From Vibrio sp. STUT-A11 (lineage in GTDB: Bacteria; Pseudomonadota; Gammaproteobacteria; Enterobacterales; Vibrionaceae): a stretch of DNA of 64,000 nucleotides. Position 1 is the stretch's first letter. Each line of letters opens with the position of its first letter. Made by a program: the position numbers and the translations under genes. Location: positions 992,001 through 1,056,000 of the forward strand of contig NZ_AP026764.1 of NCBI RefSeq assembly GCF_026000435.1, in the 5' to 3' direction. The notes beneath the pieces were generated by a model. It did not search any database, was not told the origin of the DNA, and was given only the letters and a program-made list of their open reading frames with translations. Of the stretch, positions 34,392 through 42,865 are shown in pieces.

Positions 34392-34853
34392 TCAAGGGCG
34401 TTCGAGTATGTGTGCTCCAGAGCCTTTTTCAGACAACACATCTTCGGGGTTTCTCAGTGGGCAATCTTTAAGTGAAAGGCATCCACAACCGATACAACTA
34501 TCCATTTCATCGCGTAATCGCTCTAATCTTTTGATGCGTTCGTTTAACCCTTCGCGCCATTTCTCGGAAATGTTTTTCCATTGCGATGCGGTTAACTTGT
34601 CTTTGTTCTGAAGGCTGTTAAGCGTTTCACCCACTTCTTCCAGTGACATTCCTACTCGCTGCGCAACACGAATAATAGCAATGTACCGCAAAGTAACTGC
34701 TGGGTATTGACGGTGGTTACTGGCGTTACGTGTTGAGGAGATCAGATTTTTCGATTCATAAAAATGTACTGCTGGAACCGAGATACCACTTCTCTTTGAT
34801 ACTTCACCAACACTTAATAACCTGTCCGGCGCAAAGCTGTTTGAATCAGTCAT
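34392..34853 (-). CDS. soxR: Redox-sensing MerR-family activator SoxR
   Basis: The 153-residue protein has the MerR helix-turn-helix (LLSVGEVSKRSGISVPAVHF) and a dimerisation helix. The SoxR-specific [2Fe-2S] cysteines are C120-I-G-C123-G-C125-x5-C131. SoxR activates promoters with a long 19-bp spacer when its cluster is oxidised by redox-active compounds. The start at 34853 follows GGTAAGGGT; the longer frame to 34991 would cover the divergent promoter. There is no soxS, and the neighbouring RND operon has a matching box, so direct control of efflux is likely, as for mexGHI-opmD in Pseudomonas. Confidence 0.93.
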   Translation of the reverse strand: MTDSNSFAPDRLLSVGEVSKRSGISVPAVHFYESKNLISSTRNASNHRQYPAVTLRYIAIIRVAQRVGMSLEEVGETLNSLQNKDKLTASQWKNISEKWREGLNERIKRLERLRDEMDSCIGCGCLSLKDCPLRNPEDVLSEKGSGAHILERP

Positions 34854-34860
34854 ACCCTTA

Positions 34861-34878
34861 CCTAAAGTTAACTTTATG
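34861..34878. promoter_or_regulatory. Partial SoxR box at the soxR start
   Basis: CCTAAAGTTAACTTTATG matches the full box at 34944-34961 in 16 of 18 positions. It is only seven bases before the soxR ATG, so it would suit autoregulation rather than activation. Confidence 0.6.
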
Positions 34879-34939
34879 ATCAGTGTAGGCAATCTACTTT
34901 CTATCTCTATACATTTCAATAAAAAGTGCAACAAACCTA

Positions 34940-34970
34940 TTGACCTAAAGTTAACTTTAGGGATTACGAT
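34940..34970 (+). promoter_or_regulatory. SoxR-activated promoter of the RND operon
   Basis: TTGACC (34940-34945) and TACGAT (34965-34970) are separated by exactly 19 bases. The spacer region is occupied by the perfect 18-base palindrome CCTAAAGTTAACTTTAGG (34944-34961). The long spacer with a central dyad is the hallmark of SoxR/MerR promoters; the E. coli box is CCTCAAGTTAACTTGAGG as I remember it. It faces the adaptor gene at 35014. Confidence 0.85.
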
Positions 34971-35013
34971 GCATTCACTTTTAGGTTTCACATGTTTTTT
35001 TAGAGGTTAAAAA

Positions 35014-36150
35014 GTGAATAGTTCTCCTCCCCAAACAACAGCTAAGCAGGGCACTAATTGGAAGGTTTTTATTGTCGTGCTCGTCGTTATCGCTCTAATT
35101 AGTACAGGTTTATGGTACTGGAAAGCAGTTAAGAACAGTAATGCAGGCGGCTGGGCTGGCGGTGGACCGATTGATGTCGTCGCAACAACGATAAAAGTAA
35201 GTTCTGCTCCTGTAACCATTCAGGCGCTAGGTGAAGTTAGGGCGGTGCAACAGGTCACTCTGGCTTCACAAGTGGCTGGTCGTGTGTCAAAAATTCATTT
35301 TGAATCAGGTCAGCAAGTGGAGGCGGGCACTTTGCTTGTGCAGTTAGACAATGCACCGGAGCGAGCCGATCTCGCCGCAGCGATCGCCACGACAAAATTT
35401 GCTACGGCACAACTTAAACGGGCCAAGGAGCTGGTTAAAACGCAAGCGATGTCAACTGAGACACTCCAGCAAAGGCAAGCGGAGTTTGATAAGGCTGCTG
35501 CGCAAGTAGAGCAAATTAAAGCGCGAATGAGCCAGTTACGTATTATCGCGCCATTTAGTGGGGAAATTGGTTTACGTCAGATTGATCTCGGTGAATACAT
35601 CAACCCGGGAGATAAAGCGGCCACACTTACTGCGCTTGATTCTGTGTATGTGAATTTTGATGTCCCTCAACAGGAACTGGCGAGAATCAGTGTCGGACAG
35701 TCGGTATCTATATTTAGTGAAATTGCAAGTGACACAAGGATTGACGCGAATATAACGGCCATCGAGCGACAAGTTAATCGAAATACACGCAACGTTACGA
35801 TTCAAGCAAAAGTACAAAACACACAGCAATTGTTGTATCCGGGTATGTATGTGACGGTAAATGTGAACTTACCTGATGAGCCTGACGCTCTAATTCTTCC
35901 CAACACTGCGGTAATGACCTCATCAAACGGCAATACCGTTGCTATCGTACGCGATATATCGGCAGAGGGGGTAGGTTCAGGCGACATCGTCCCTGTTCAA
36001 GTTAGTCGTCGGATAGGTGAAAAAGTGATCATAGATAAAGGCTTGCAGCCTGGTGACGTGGTGGTTACTGAAGGACAACTCCGCGTTCGCCCCGGCGCTC
36101 AGCTTCGTGTGATCGAACGAGCTACTACGCTCGAACAAGCCGCGATGTGA
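35014..36150 (+). CDS. RND efflux periplasmic adaptor, SoxR-controlled
   Basis: The 378-residue adaptor begins at GTG after AGAGGTTAAAAA. It has an N-terminal membrane anchor (VFIVVLVVIALISTGLWYWK), a lipoyl half (VSKIHFESGQQVEAGTLLVQ) and a short helical hairpin at about 115-165. The second lipoyl half reads IIAPFSGEIGLRQIDLGEYI, and a barrel domain follows. It links the pump encoded 10 bases downstream to an outer-membrane channel not encoded here. The SoxR box upstream suggests induction by redox-cycling compounds such as phenazines or quinones. It resembles the MexH group. Confidence 0.9.
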   Translation: MNSSPPQTTAKQGTNWKVFIVVLVVIALISTGLWYWKAVKNSNAGGWAGGGPIDVVATTIKVSSAPVTIQALGEVRAVQQVTLASQVAGRVSKIHFESGQQVEAGTLLVQLDNAPERADLAAAIATTKFATAQLKRAKELVKTQAMSTETLQQRQAEFDKAAAQVEQIKARMSQLRIIAPFSGEIGLRQIDLGEYINPGDKAATLTALDSVYVNFDVPQQELARISVGQSVSIFSEIASDTRIDANITAIERQVNRNTRNVTIQAKVQNTQQLLYPGMYVTVNVNLPDEPDALILPNTAVMTSSNGNTVAIVRDISAEGVGSGDIVPVQVSRRIGEKVIIDKGLQPGDVVVTEGQLRVRPGAQLRVIERATTLEQAAM

Positions 36151-36160
36151 GAGGTATATC

Positions 36161-39100
36161 ATGTCTTTTACTGATTTATTTATTAAGCGTCCAATACTGT
36201 CGATTACCTTAAGTATTCTTATTTTATTGACAGGTATTGCGTCTATTTTTTCTCTTCCAATGCGACAATACCCTGCAATGGAAAGCGCTACAATTCTGGT
36301 GACCACGAATTACCCTGGGGCTTCTCAGGAGGTGATGCAAGGTTTTATCACATCGCCAATTTCACAGGCCGTCGCGAGTGCTAGTGGCATTGAGTACCTC
36401 ACATCCACCTCAACCATGGGCAAAAGTGAAATTCGTGCCAAGCTTGTTCTCAATGCCGATTCTGATAAAGCATTGACGGAAGTGATGGCACGCGTACAGC
36501 AAGTTAAATACCGTATGCCAAGTGGCGCTTCTGACCCAGTGATAAACAAAATCACAGATGGCGTTTCAGCGGTGCAGTACGTGAACTTTGCCAGTAGCCA
36601 GCACACGATACCTGAAATAACGGATTATATTTCCCGTGTTGCTCAACCTTTGATTACGTCGGTGCCTGGGGTTGCATCCGTTGACATTAACGGCGGCCAG
36701 ACCTATGCCATGCGTTTGTGGCTTGATCCTAACAAGATGGCGGCTAGAGAGGTGACTGCGTCAGATTTAAGCGCCGCGCTTCGAGCCAACAATGTTCAGG
36801 CGGCACCAGGCACGTTGCGTGATAGCCAAACGGTTATGCCCATTACCGCAGCAACCGATTTAAGAAGCGTTCAAGATTTCAGAGATATGGTGATCAAACG
36901 TGACGATAATAGTGTTGTTCGAGTAAAAGATATTGCAACGGTTGAATTGGGCGGTCAAAGCTCTGACTCATCGTTCTTTGGTAGCGGTGAGCGTGTCGCT
37001 TCTTTGGCTATTACACCGACTCCCGATGGTAATCCGTTAGAAATCGTAGCAGGCGTTAATGAGTTGTTGCCTCAACTGCAAAGCTCTGCGCCTCCAGGAC
37101 TAAAAATCACCAATATTTTCGACACTGCGCGCTTTGTAAACGCAGCCATTGATGAGGTCATGAAAACCTTATTGGAAGCCGTACTCATTGTGGTTGTGGT
37201 TATCTTTCTTTTCTTGGGTACGTTCCGGGCTGTGATTATCCCGATAGTAACGATTCCTCTCTCTTTGGTTGGCGCGGCAATACTTATGTCGATGTTTGGT
37301 TTTTCAATCAACCTGCTTACCTTATTAGCCATGGTGCTCGCGATCGGCTTGGTGGTGGATGACGCTATTGTCGTTGTGGAAAACATTCACCGACATATTG
37401 AAGAGGGCAAGTCGCCAGTCGCGGCTTCTTTATTGGGCGCGCGAGAAATTGTCTGGCCAGTCATAGGGATGACGGTCACGCTTGCCGCTGTATATGCGCC
37501 AATCGGTCTTATGGGCGGGGTGACTGGGGCACTGTTTAAAGAGTTTGCTTTTACGTTAGCAAGTTCTGTGATTGTCTCTGGTGTGGTGGCATTAACTCTA
37601 TCTCCGATGATGAGTAGCTATATGCTCAATGCCAAAATGTCTGAAGGGCGTCTTGCACAAGCTATTGATCGCACAATGACTGGACTGGCAGAGCGCTACG
37701 GACGCGTCTTGGGACATGTTTTGCATGCTAAAGCGGCAGTTTTACTGGTCTGTTTGACGATTTTTGCCGGTATTATCGTCTTGTTTATGGGTGTGAAACA
37801 TGAATTAGCACCTGGAGAAGATCAGGGTTACGTTTTTGTTCAGACAAAAGCGCCTCAATATGCGAGCGTAGATTACACCGAACGCAGTACATTGGCGGTC
37901 GAGGCGATATTCCGTCAACTTCCTGATTATCAAGCGAGCTTTTTTGGCAACGGCTTCGGAGGGCAAAACAGTGCGTTTGGTGGTGTTGTTCTCGCACCAT
38001 GGGATGAACGCAAAATGACATCCAATGAAGTGGAGGGAATGATAAATGGTCAAACGGGCAAGGTTACTGGTGCGTTTGCAACTGCTTTCCAACCTGCTCC
38101 TTTGCCTGCTGGTAGTGGTGGTTTTCCTGTGCAAATGATCATTCGTGCGCCAACGGAGTTTTCTGAGTTGTACGAGGCAACAGAAGCCATTAAAGGGGCG
38201 GCATGGGGCAGTGGTCTTTTTGCCTTTGTCGACAGTGACTTGGCATTTGATAGCCCACAGGCTCAAGTAAAGATTAATGCGGCTAAAGCTGGAGAGATGG
38301 GCGTCTCCATGAGTGAAGTGGCAGATACGCTAGCAGTGTTGGTCGGCGAAAACTATATCAACCGTTTTAACTGGTTTGACCGCTCTTACGATGTGATTGC
38401 CCAAGTGCCGCAGAGCGAGCGTCAGAATCCGGGAGATCTGAAAGGGTACTACGTACGTTCGCAATCGGGTGAGATGGTGTCGTTGTCTACGGTTGTGGAT
38501 GTGGTCGTTGAGCCTCAAGCGAATCGTTTACCGCAGTTCAATCAGATGAACGCGGTTACTTTATCTGCTGTGCTCATGCCAGGAGTGACAATGGGGCAAG
38601 CAGTGGAATTCCTCAAAGCACAACCACTGCCAGCTGGAGCACAAATTGACTGGATGTCTGACAGTCGACAGTTTGTACAAGAGGGTAATCGACTGGTTAT
38701 GTCTTTTGGCTTTGCGCTTATCGTTATCTTTCTTGTTCTATCGGCACAGTACGAGAGTTTCAAAGACCCGCTGGTCATTCTTGTGACCGTTCCCTTAGCT
38801 ATTTGTGGTGCCTTGGTTCCACTATGGTTAGGTTACGCCACGATGAATATTTATACCCAGATTGGGCTGGTGACCTTAATTGGTCTTATTTCCAAGCACG
38901 GGATCCTAATGGTTTCTTTTGCCAACGATATTCAAAAGCATGAAGGGCTTGCTCCAATGGATGCGATGCTCAAAGCTGCCATGATCAGGATGCGTCCTGT
39001 ACTTATGACAACGGCCGCAATGGTCTCTGGACTTATTCCTCTGATGTTTGCGTCTGGTGCTGGCGCTGCAAGCCGACATTCAATTGGCGTTGTTGTGGTA

Positions 39101-39241
39101 ACTGGTTTATTAATCGGTACATTCTTTACGCTATTTGTGTTGCCAACCATTTACACATTATTGGCTGGTGATCACCGAGCATCGGCAGAATCTAAGCGTA
39201 ACCGTGAGTTAGCTGAAGGGTTATCTACATACGGATCTTAA
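36161..39241 (+). CDS. RND efflux permease, SoxR-controlled
   Basis: The 1026-residue inner-membrane pump has the HAE-RND layout. The proton-relay motif LAIGLVVDDAIVVVENIHRH holds paired aspartates near residue 405. Two large periplasmic loops and a second transmembrane half with GLVTLIGLISKHGILMVSFA complete it. It is MexI-like in general pattern (by eye). Its neighbours, an adaptor and divergent SoxR, suggest export of redox-active toxins. It differs clearly from the pump at 4034-7135, which belongs to another RND subgroup. Confidence 0.92.
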   Translation: MSFTDLFIKRPILSITLSILILLTGIASIFSLPMRQYPAMESATILVTTNYPGASQEVMQGFITSPISQAVASASGIEYLTSTSTMGKSEIRAKLVLNADSDKALTEVMARVQQVKYRMPSGASDPVINKITDGVSAVQYVNFASSQHTIPEITDYISRVAQPLITSVPGVASVDINGGQTYAMRLWLDPNKMAAREVTASDLSAALRANNVQAAPGTLRDSQTVMPITAATDLRSVQDFRDMVIKRDDNSVVRVKDIATVELGGQSSDSSFFGSGERVASLAITPTPDGNPLEIVAGVNELLPQLQSSAPPGLKITNIFDTARFVNAAIDEVMKTLLEAVLIVVVVIFLFLGTFRAVIIPIVTIPLSLVGAAILMSMFGFSINLLTLLAMVLAIGLVVDDAIVVVENIHRHIEEGKSPVAASLLGAREIVWPVIGMTVTLAAVYAPIGLMGGVTGALFKEFAFTLASSVIVSGVVALTLSPMMSSYMLNAKMSEGRLAQAIDRTMTGLAERYGRVLGHVLHAKAAVLLVCLTIFAGIIVLFMGVKHELAPGEDQGYVFVQTKAPQYASVDYTERSTLAVEAIFRQLPDYQASFFGNGFGGQNSAFGGVVLAPWDERKMTSNEVEGMINGQTGKVTGAFATAFQPAPLPAGSGGFPVQMIIRAPTEFSELYEATEAIKGAAWGSGLFAFVDSDLAFDSPQAQVKINAAKAGEMGVSMSEVADTLAVLVGENYINRFNWFDRSYDVIAQVPQSERQNPGDLKGYYVRSQSGEMVSLSTVVDVVVEPQANRLPQFNQMNAVTLSAVLMPGVTMGQAVEFLKAQPLPAGAQIDWMSDSRQFVQEGNRLVMSFGFALIVIFLVLSAQYESFKDPLVILVTVPLAICGALVPLWLGYATMNIYTQIGLVTLIGLISKHGILMVSFANDIQKHEGLAPMDAMLKAAMIRMRPVLMTTAAMVSGLIPLMFASGAGAASRHSIGVVVVTGLLIGTFFTLFVLPTIYTLLAGDHRASAESKRNRELAEGLSTYGS

Positions 39242-39401
39242 TTTATGTAAATCTATTGATGATTGCGAACTAACAAATGGATAGGTGAGCAATCATTAAA
39301 CAGAAATAGGCAAAGGGTTTTCGTACCTTTTCACATAACATATCCGTAGGGACTTTTTATCGCATTGGCTGACAGACGTTAACGGTGTGGAGTGCTTTAT
39401 A

Positions 39402-39423
39402 CAATTGCCCTTCGGGGCAATTG
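39402..39423 (+). terminator. Hairpin with TTCG tetraloop
   Basis: CAATTGCCC-TTCG-GGGCAATTG is a perfect 9-bp stem closed by a very stable tetraloop. There is no T run directly after it, so it could be a weak terminator of the RND operon or an mRNA end stabiliser. Confidence 0.55.
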
Positions 39424-39504
39424 ATTAAGTCGATTGAAAAATAACAAATATCTGTTATTTCACAGGTTAGATAACGATATTTCTGCTATGGGAGAGACCG
39501 TATT

Positions 39505-40164
39505 ATGGCAAACATTTTTGTTATTGGAGCAACCGGAGGCGTCGGTCAGTACTTATGTCCCATGCTAACCAACAACGGCCATCAGGTAACTGGCTTACAC
39601 CGCTCTCAGGATCAAGCTGAAACGTTACGTATCCAAGGTGTTTTACCTGTTAAAGGTGATTTAATGAACATGACTTCAGAACAGCTGACGGATATGACGA
39701 AAAACAGCGATGTTATCGTATTCACGGCTGGTGCGGCGGGTAGTGGTGTTGACAGAACGTCTATGATCGATGGGTTAGGTCCAGTCAAAATGATTGAGGC
39801 TGCAGCTGCGAATGGTATCAAAAGAATTTATCTGGTTTCAGCGTTTCCAGAATCTGCTCGGAACGACAATCTAGGGGCGGCTTTTGAGCACTATATGCGA
39901 GTCAAGAAAGAAGCGGATGTTGCTGTCGCTAACAGTGGGTTGGACTGGGTTATTATTAGACCAGGAACCCTATTACATGCAGACGCGGATAATCACGTCA
40001 CATTAGGCTCAGCCATCCAATATGGAACAGTTAAGCGAGGTAATGTTGCATCTGTCATCGCCAAATTGATAGATACACCAACTATTCGCCGTGAGATTCT
40101 TGAACTGACGGATGGTGATATTTCTGTTGATGAAGCGGTCAATAAAATCAGTTACCTGCGTTGA
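39505..40164 (+). CDS. NAD(P)-binding oxidoreductase (atypical SDR)
   Basis: The 219-residue Rossmann protein begins MANIFVIGATGGVGQYLCPM, with the GATGGVG nucleotide motif of atypical SDRs (NmrA/YwnB-like, 'NAD(P)H-binding' group). It lacks the full classical Tyr-Lys pair in a clear context. Relatives are flavin reductases, epimerase-like or redox-sensing proteins. GGGAGAGACCGTATT precedes the start. It stands alone between the RND operon and the MFS gene, and its substrate is unknown. Confidence 0.8.
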   Translation: MANIFVIGATGGVGQYLCPMLTNNGHQVTGLHRSQDQAETLRIQGVLPVKGDLMNMTSEQLTDMTKNSDVIVFTAGAAGSGVDRTSMIDGLGPVKMIEAAAANGIKRIYLVSAFPESARNDNLGAAFEHYMRVKKEADVAVANSGLDWVIIRPGTLLHADADNHVTLGSAIQYGTVKRGNVASVIAKLIDTPTIRREILELTDGDISVDEAVNKISYLR

Positions 40165-40448
40165 TTTAGAACCACTAGATCTTCAAATCATTGCCGCGTC
40201 TGATAGCCAAGTCATTCTCGCCGAACCAAGCATCTCGAGTTTATTTGGGTATAGAATTGTAATTATATGCATTAATCACAGAGCTATAGGCAAGAGTTAA
40301 TTCAGAATTATCCTTTACTATTTGTATGCGCCATAACGAGAAGTGGAATTGGTGCGTAACGAAATTTCAATTAGACGACTTTCAAACAGCTTATTAATTG
40401 ATTTTCTTTATTGCATACAGGTTAATAAGCGGAATTAGCTTAATAAAC

Positions 40449-40471
40449 GGCAGCATAGAGCTGCCATTTTT
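40449..40471 (+). terminator. Terminator
   Basis: GGCAGC-ATAGA-GCTGCC is followed by ATTTTT. It lies about 285 bases after the SDR stop. The bases before it hold no supported gene. Confidence 0.7.
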
Positions 40472-40497
40472 ATCTGTATTCAATCCTAGGTTTTTGA

Positions 40498-41742
40498 ATG
40501 ACAGACTTGGTTATCTCGTCTGAAAAGTATAAAGGTAAATTTAAATTGGTTCTCAATTCAACTTCCGTAAATAAGTCATTATTAGCGCTTGGCTTAGGAT
40601 CTTTTGCTATTGGTACTACCGAGTTTGCTCCAATGGGTTTGCTGCCAAATATTGCACAAGGTTTATCTGTTTCTATTCCTGATGCGGGAATGATAGTCAC
40701 TGCTTATGCCATCGGGGTGATGATCGGCGCGCCTATTATTACTCTGCTGTTAAGCCGATTGAGCAAGCGAACTGCCTTATTAGGACTGATGGGGGTTTTT
40801 ATTGTTGGTAACATTGCTTCAGCAATCGCGCCTAATTTCCTATCTCTCATTGCAGGACGAGTGATTACCAGTTTGTGTCAAGGCGCGTTTTTTGGCTTTG
40901 GTGCAGTGGTTGCGACCAGTGTAGTACCCAAGGAAAAGCAAGGTAGTGCGATTGCAACCATGTTTATGGGGTTAAGCATCGCCAATATTATCGGTGTTCC
41001 TACTATTGCTTACATCGGTCAGCAGGCAGAGTGGAGAGTGGCGTTCTGGGGTATTACCCTTCTTGGTGTTTTTACGCTTTTTGGCCTATTTAAAAACTTA
41101 CCTCGTGATGAAAAGCAACAAACTGTCGACTTATATTCAGAAGTAAAGTCAGTTCTCAATACTGACATGCTAGTTGCAATGATAGTCACCGTGCTGTTTG
41201 CTGGGGCATTCTTTTCTCTGTACACATACATCGCGCCATTCTTAGAAGACAAAATCGATGCCACAAGCAATTACATCACCATGGCTTTGGTGATCATTGG
41301 TTTAGGCCTCACTCTGGGTAACTATTTAGGTGGGAAGCTAAGTGACTGGTCACTGGATGGCTCAACCATCATTGGGTTCATGCTATTAATGGGCTCGCTT
41401 ATTCTAATGCCAAGCCTTGCGGTTAACCATTGGATTGCTATCGTTGGCATGTTTGTTTGGGCAGTGGCTGCTTTTATTATTGTCCCTCCATTGCAAATAA
41501 GAGCGATGAATGCCGCATCAGGTGCTCCAAGCCTGGCTGCATCCATTAATATTGCTGGTTTTAATTTAGGCAATGCGGTAGGTGCTGGTGTTGGCAGTGG
41601 AGTGCTGAAAGCAGGACTAGGATATTCATACGTATCTTATGCTGGTGGCTTAATGGCTGGCGTTGCTTTGCTGCTCCTAATTGTATTGAGATCGCGCACA
41701 ACCACGCAAAGTGAGCCGCTATTAGATAGTAACGCACGCTAA
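40498..41742 (+). CDS. MFS exporter (DHA1, AraJ/YdhP-like)
   Basis: The 414-residue protein has twelve membrane segments after a short hydrophilic N-terminus. The first helix carries LGSFAIGTTEFAPMGLLPNI, a typical signature of AraJ/YdhP/Cml-type DHA1 exporters. Motif A is degenerate (LLLSRLSKRTALLGLMG). Such proteins expel sugars, arabinose derivatives or drugs by proton antiport. It starts shortly after the terminator at 40449 and has no partner gene in its transcript. The substrate cannot be predicted. Confidence 0.87.
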   Translation: MTDLVISSEKYKGKFKLVLNSTSVNKSLLALGLGSFAIGTTEFAPMGLLPNIAQGLSVSIPDAGMIVTAYAIGVMIGAPIITLLLSRLSKRTALLGLMGVFIVGNIASAIAPNFLSLIAGRVITSLCQGAFFGFGAVVATSVVPKEKQGSAIATMFMGLSIANIIGVPTIAYIGQQAEWRVAFWGITLLGVFTLFGLFKNLPRDEKQQTVDLYSEVKSVLNTDMLVAMIVTVLFAGAFFSLYTYIAPFLEDKIDATSNYITMALVIIGLGLTLGNYLGGKLSDWSLDGSTIIGFMLLMGSLILMPSLAVNHWIAIVGMFVWAVAAFIIVPPLQIRAMNAASGAPSLAASINIAGFNLGNAVGAGVGSGVLKAGLGYSYVSYAGGLMAGVALLLLIVLRSRTTTQSEPLLDSNAR

Positions 41743-41933
41743 TGAATCAACCGACGCTCTATTTGTCAATTAGCCTTTTATAATATTAAGCAAGAATTGA
41801 ACACAATCGTGTAATGTAAATTCGTAAGAACTCTCGCATTATATTCTTTAGCCAAACAAGATGCTTTTTCAGCAAATAGTTTTGTGTGTGACTAAGCTGA
41901 TAGATGAAATCCAGTCATAGGGGAGAATGAATT

Positions 41934-42794
41934 ATGGTTATAAATGAAAACTTCACACTTTCAAATGGTGTTGAAATACCAAAGTTGGGGTTCGGTACCT
42001 GGCTGATAACAGGTAGCGATGCGGAAAGAGCAGTAAAAGATGCGATTGAAGTTGGTTACCGTCATATTGATAGTGCACAAGATTACGGTAATGAAGCAGA
42101 GGTCTCTGCTGCGATTAAAGCGAGTGGTGTTAAAAGGGAAGATATTTTTGTTACAACAAAATTAGCCGCTGGCTATAAGACTTATGAGGAAGCTGTTGAT
42201 GCTATTAACCGCTCCCTGGACATCATGGGGCTGGATTATATTGACCTTATGATCATTCATGGACCTCAGCCATGGCCCGATTTTGGCAGTGAAGACCGAT
42301 TTGAAGAAGGTAACCGACAAGCTTGGAAAGCATTAGAAGAGTTTTATAATGCAGGCAAAATTCGAGCGATAGGTTTATCGAACTTTACTCAGTATGATAT
42401 CGATAATATTTTGGCAAGCTGTACCGTCAAACCAATGCTTCATCAGCTTTTAGCGCATGTGAGCAATGTACCTACAGAGCTCATCGAATATTCACAAAGC
42501 AAAGGAATGCTGGTTGAAGCCTATTCACCAGTCGGTCATGGTGAATTATTTAAAAATGCAGATATAGCTGAAATGGCTAACAAATATGGCGTGTCTATTC
42601 CACAGCTTTGTATCCGATATGATTTGCAGCTCGGACTATTACCACTACCTAAAACAGCAAATCGTGCTCACATGGAGAACAACGCAGACATTGATTTTGT
42701 GATATCAGATGAAGACATGAGTGTTCTAAATACGATGCAGAAAATCCAAGATTATGGTGATGCAAGCGTATTCCCTGTCTACCAGCAAAAATAA
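41934..42794 (+). CDS. Aldo/keto reductase
   Basis: The 286-residue (alpha/beta)8 reductase opens MVINENFTLSNGVEIPKLGF. The catalytic tetrad is D and Y in HIDSAQDYGNE, K in TTKLAAG and H in LMIIHGPQPW. NADPH-binding residues lie near LPKTANRAHMENN. It matches the 2,5-diketo-gluconate-reductase-like (AKR5) group. It reduces aldehydes or ketones in the cytoplasm. It is convergent with the tannase-like gene, and a shared terminator lies between them. Confidence 0.92.
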   Translation: MVINENFTLSNGVEIPKLGFGTWLITGSDAERAVKDAIEVGYRHIDSAQDYGNEAEVSAAIKASGVKREDIFVTTKLAAGYKTYEEAVDAINRSLDIMGLDYIDLMIIHGPQPWPDFGSEDRFEEGNRQAWKALEEFYNAGKIRAIGLSNFTQYDIDNILASCTVKPMLHQLLAHVSNVPTELIEYSQSKGMLVEAYSPVGHGELFKNADIAEMANKYGVSIPQLCIRYDLQLGLLPLPKTANRAHMENNADIDFVISDEDMSVLNTMQKIQDYGDASVFPVYQQK

Positions 42795-42813
42795 CGGATA
42801 ACTTCAGTGATTA

Positions 42814-42850
42814 TTAATCCCCAATAGGTCTTAGTTCTATTGGGGATTAA
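42814..42850. terminator. Bidirectional terminator between convergent genes
   Basis: TTAATCCCCAATAG and CTATTGGGGATTAA form a perfect 14-bp stem around a nine-base loop, midway between the aldo/keto reductase and tannase-family stops. Confidence 0.8.
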
Positions 42851-42865
42851 GCAAGCGTTAACCAC

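Noticed and set aside
34854..34991. Longer soxR start
   Set aside because: It would encode a non-family N-terminus and cover the divergent SoxR promoter; the ATG at 34853 fits the usual SoxR length.
40112..40300. 62-codon frame overlapping the end of the SDR gene
   Set aside because: Overlaps a good gene in another frame and has no ribosome site.
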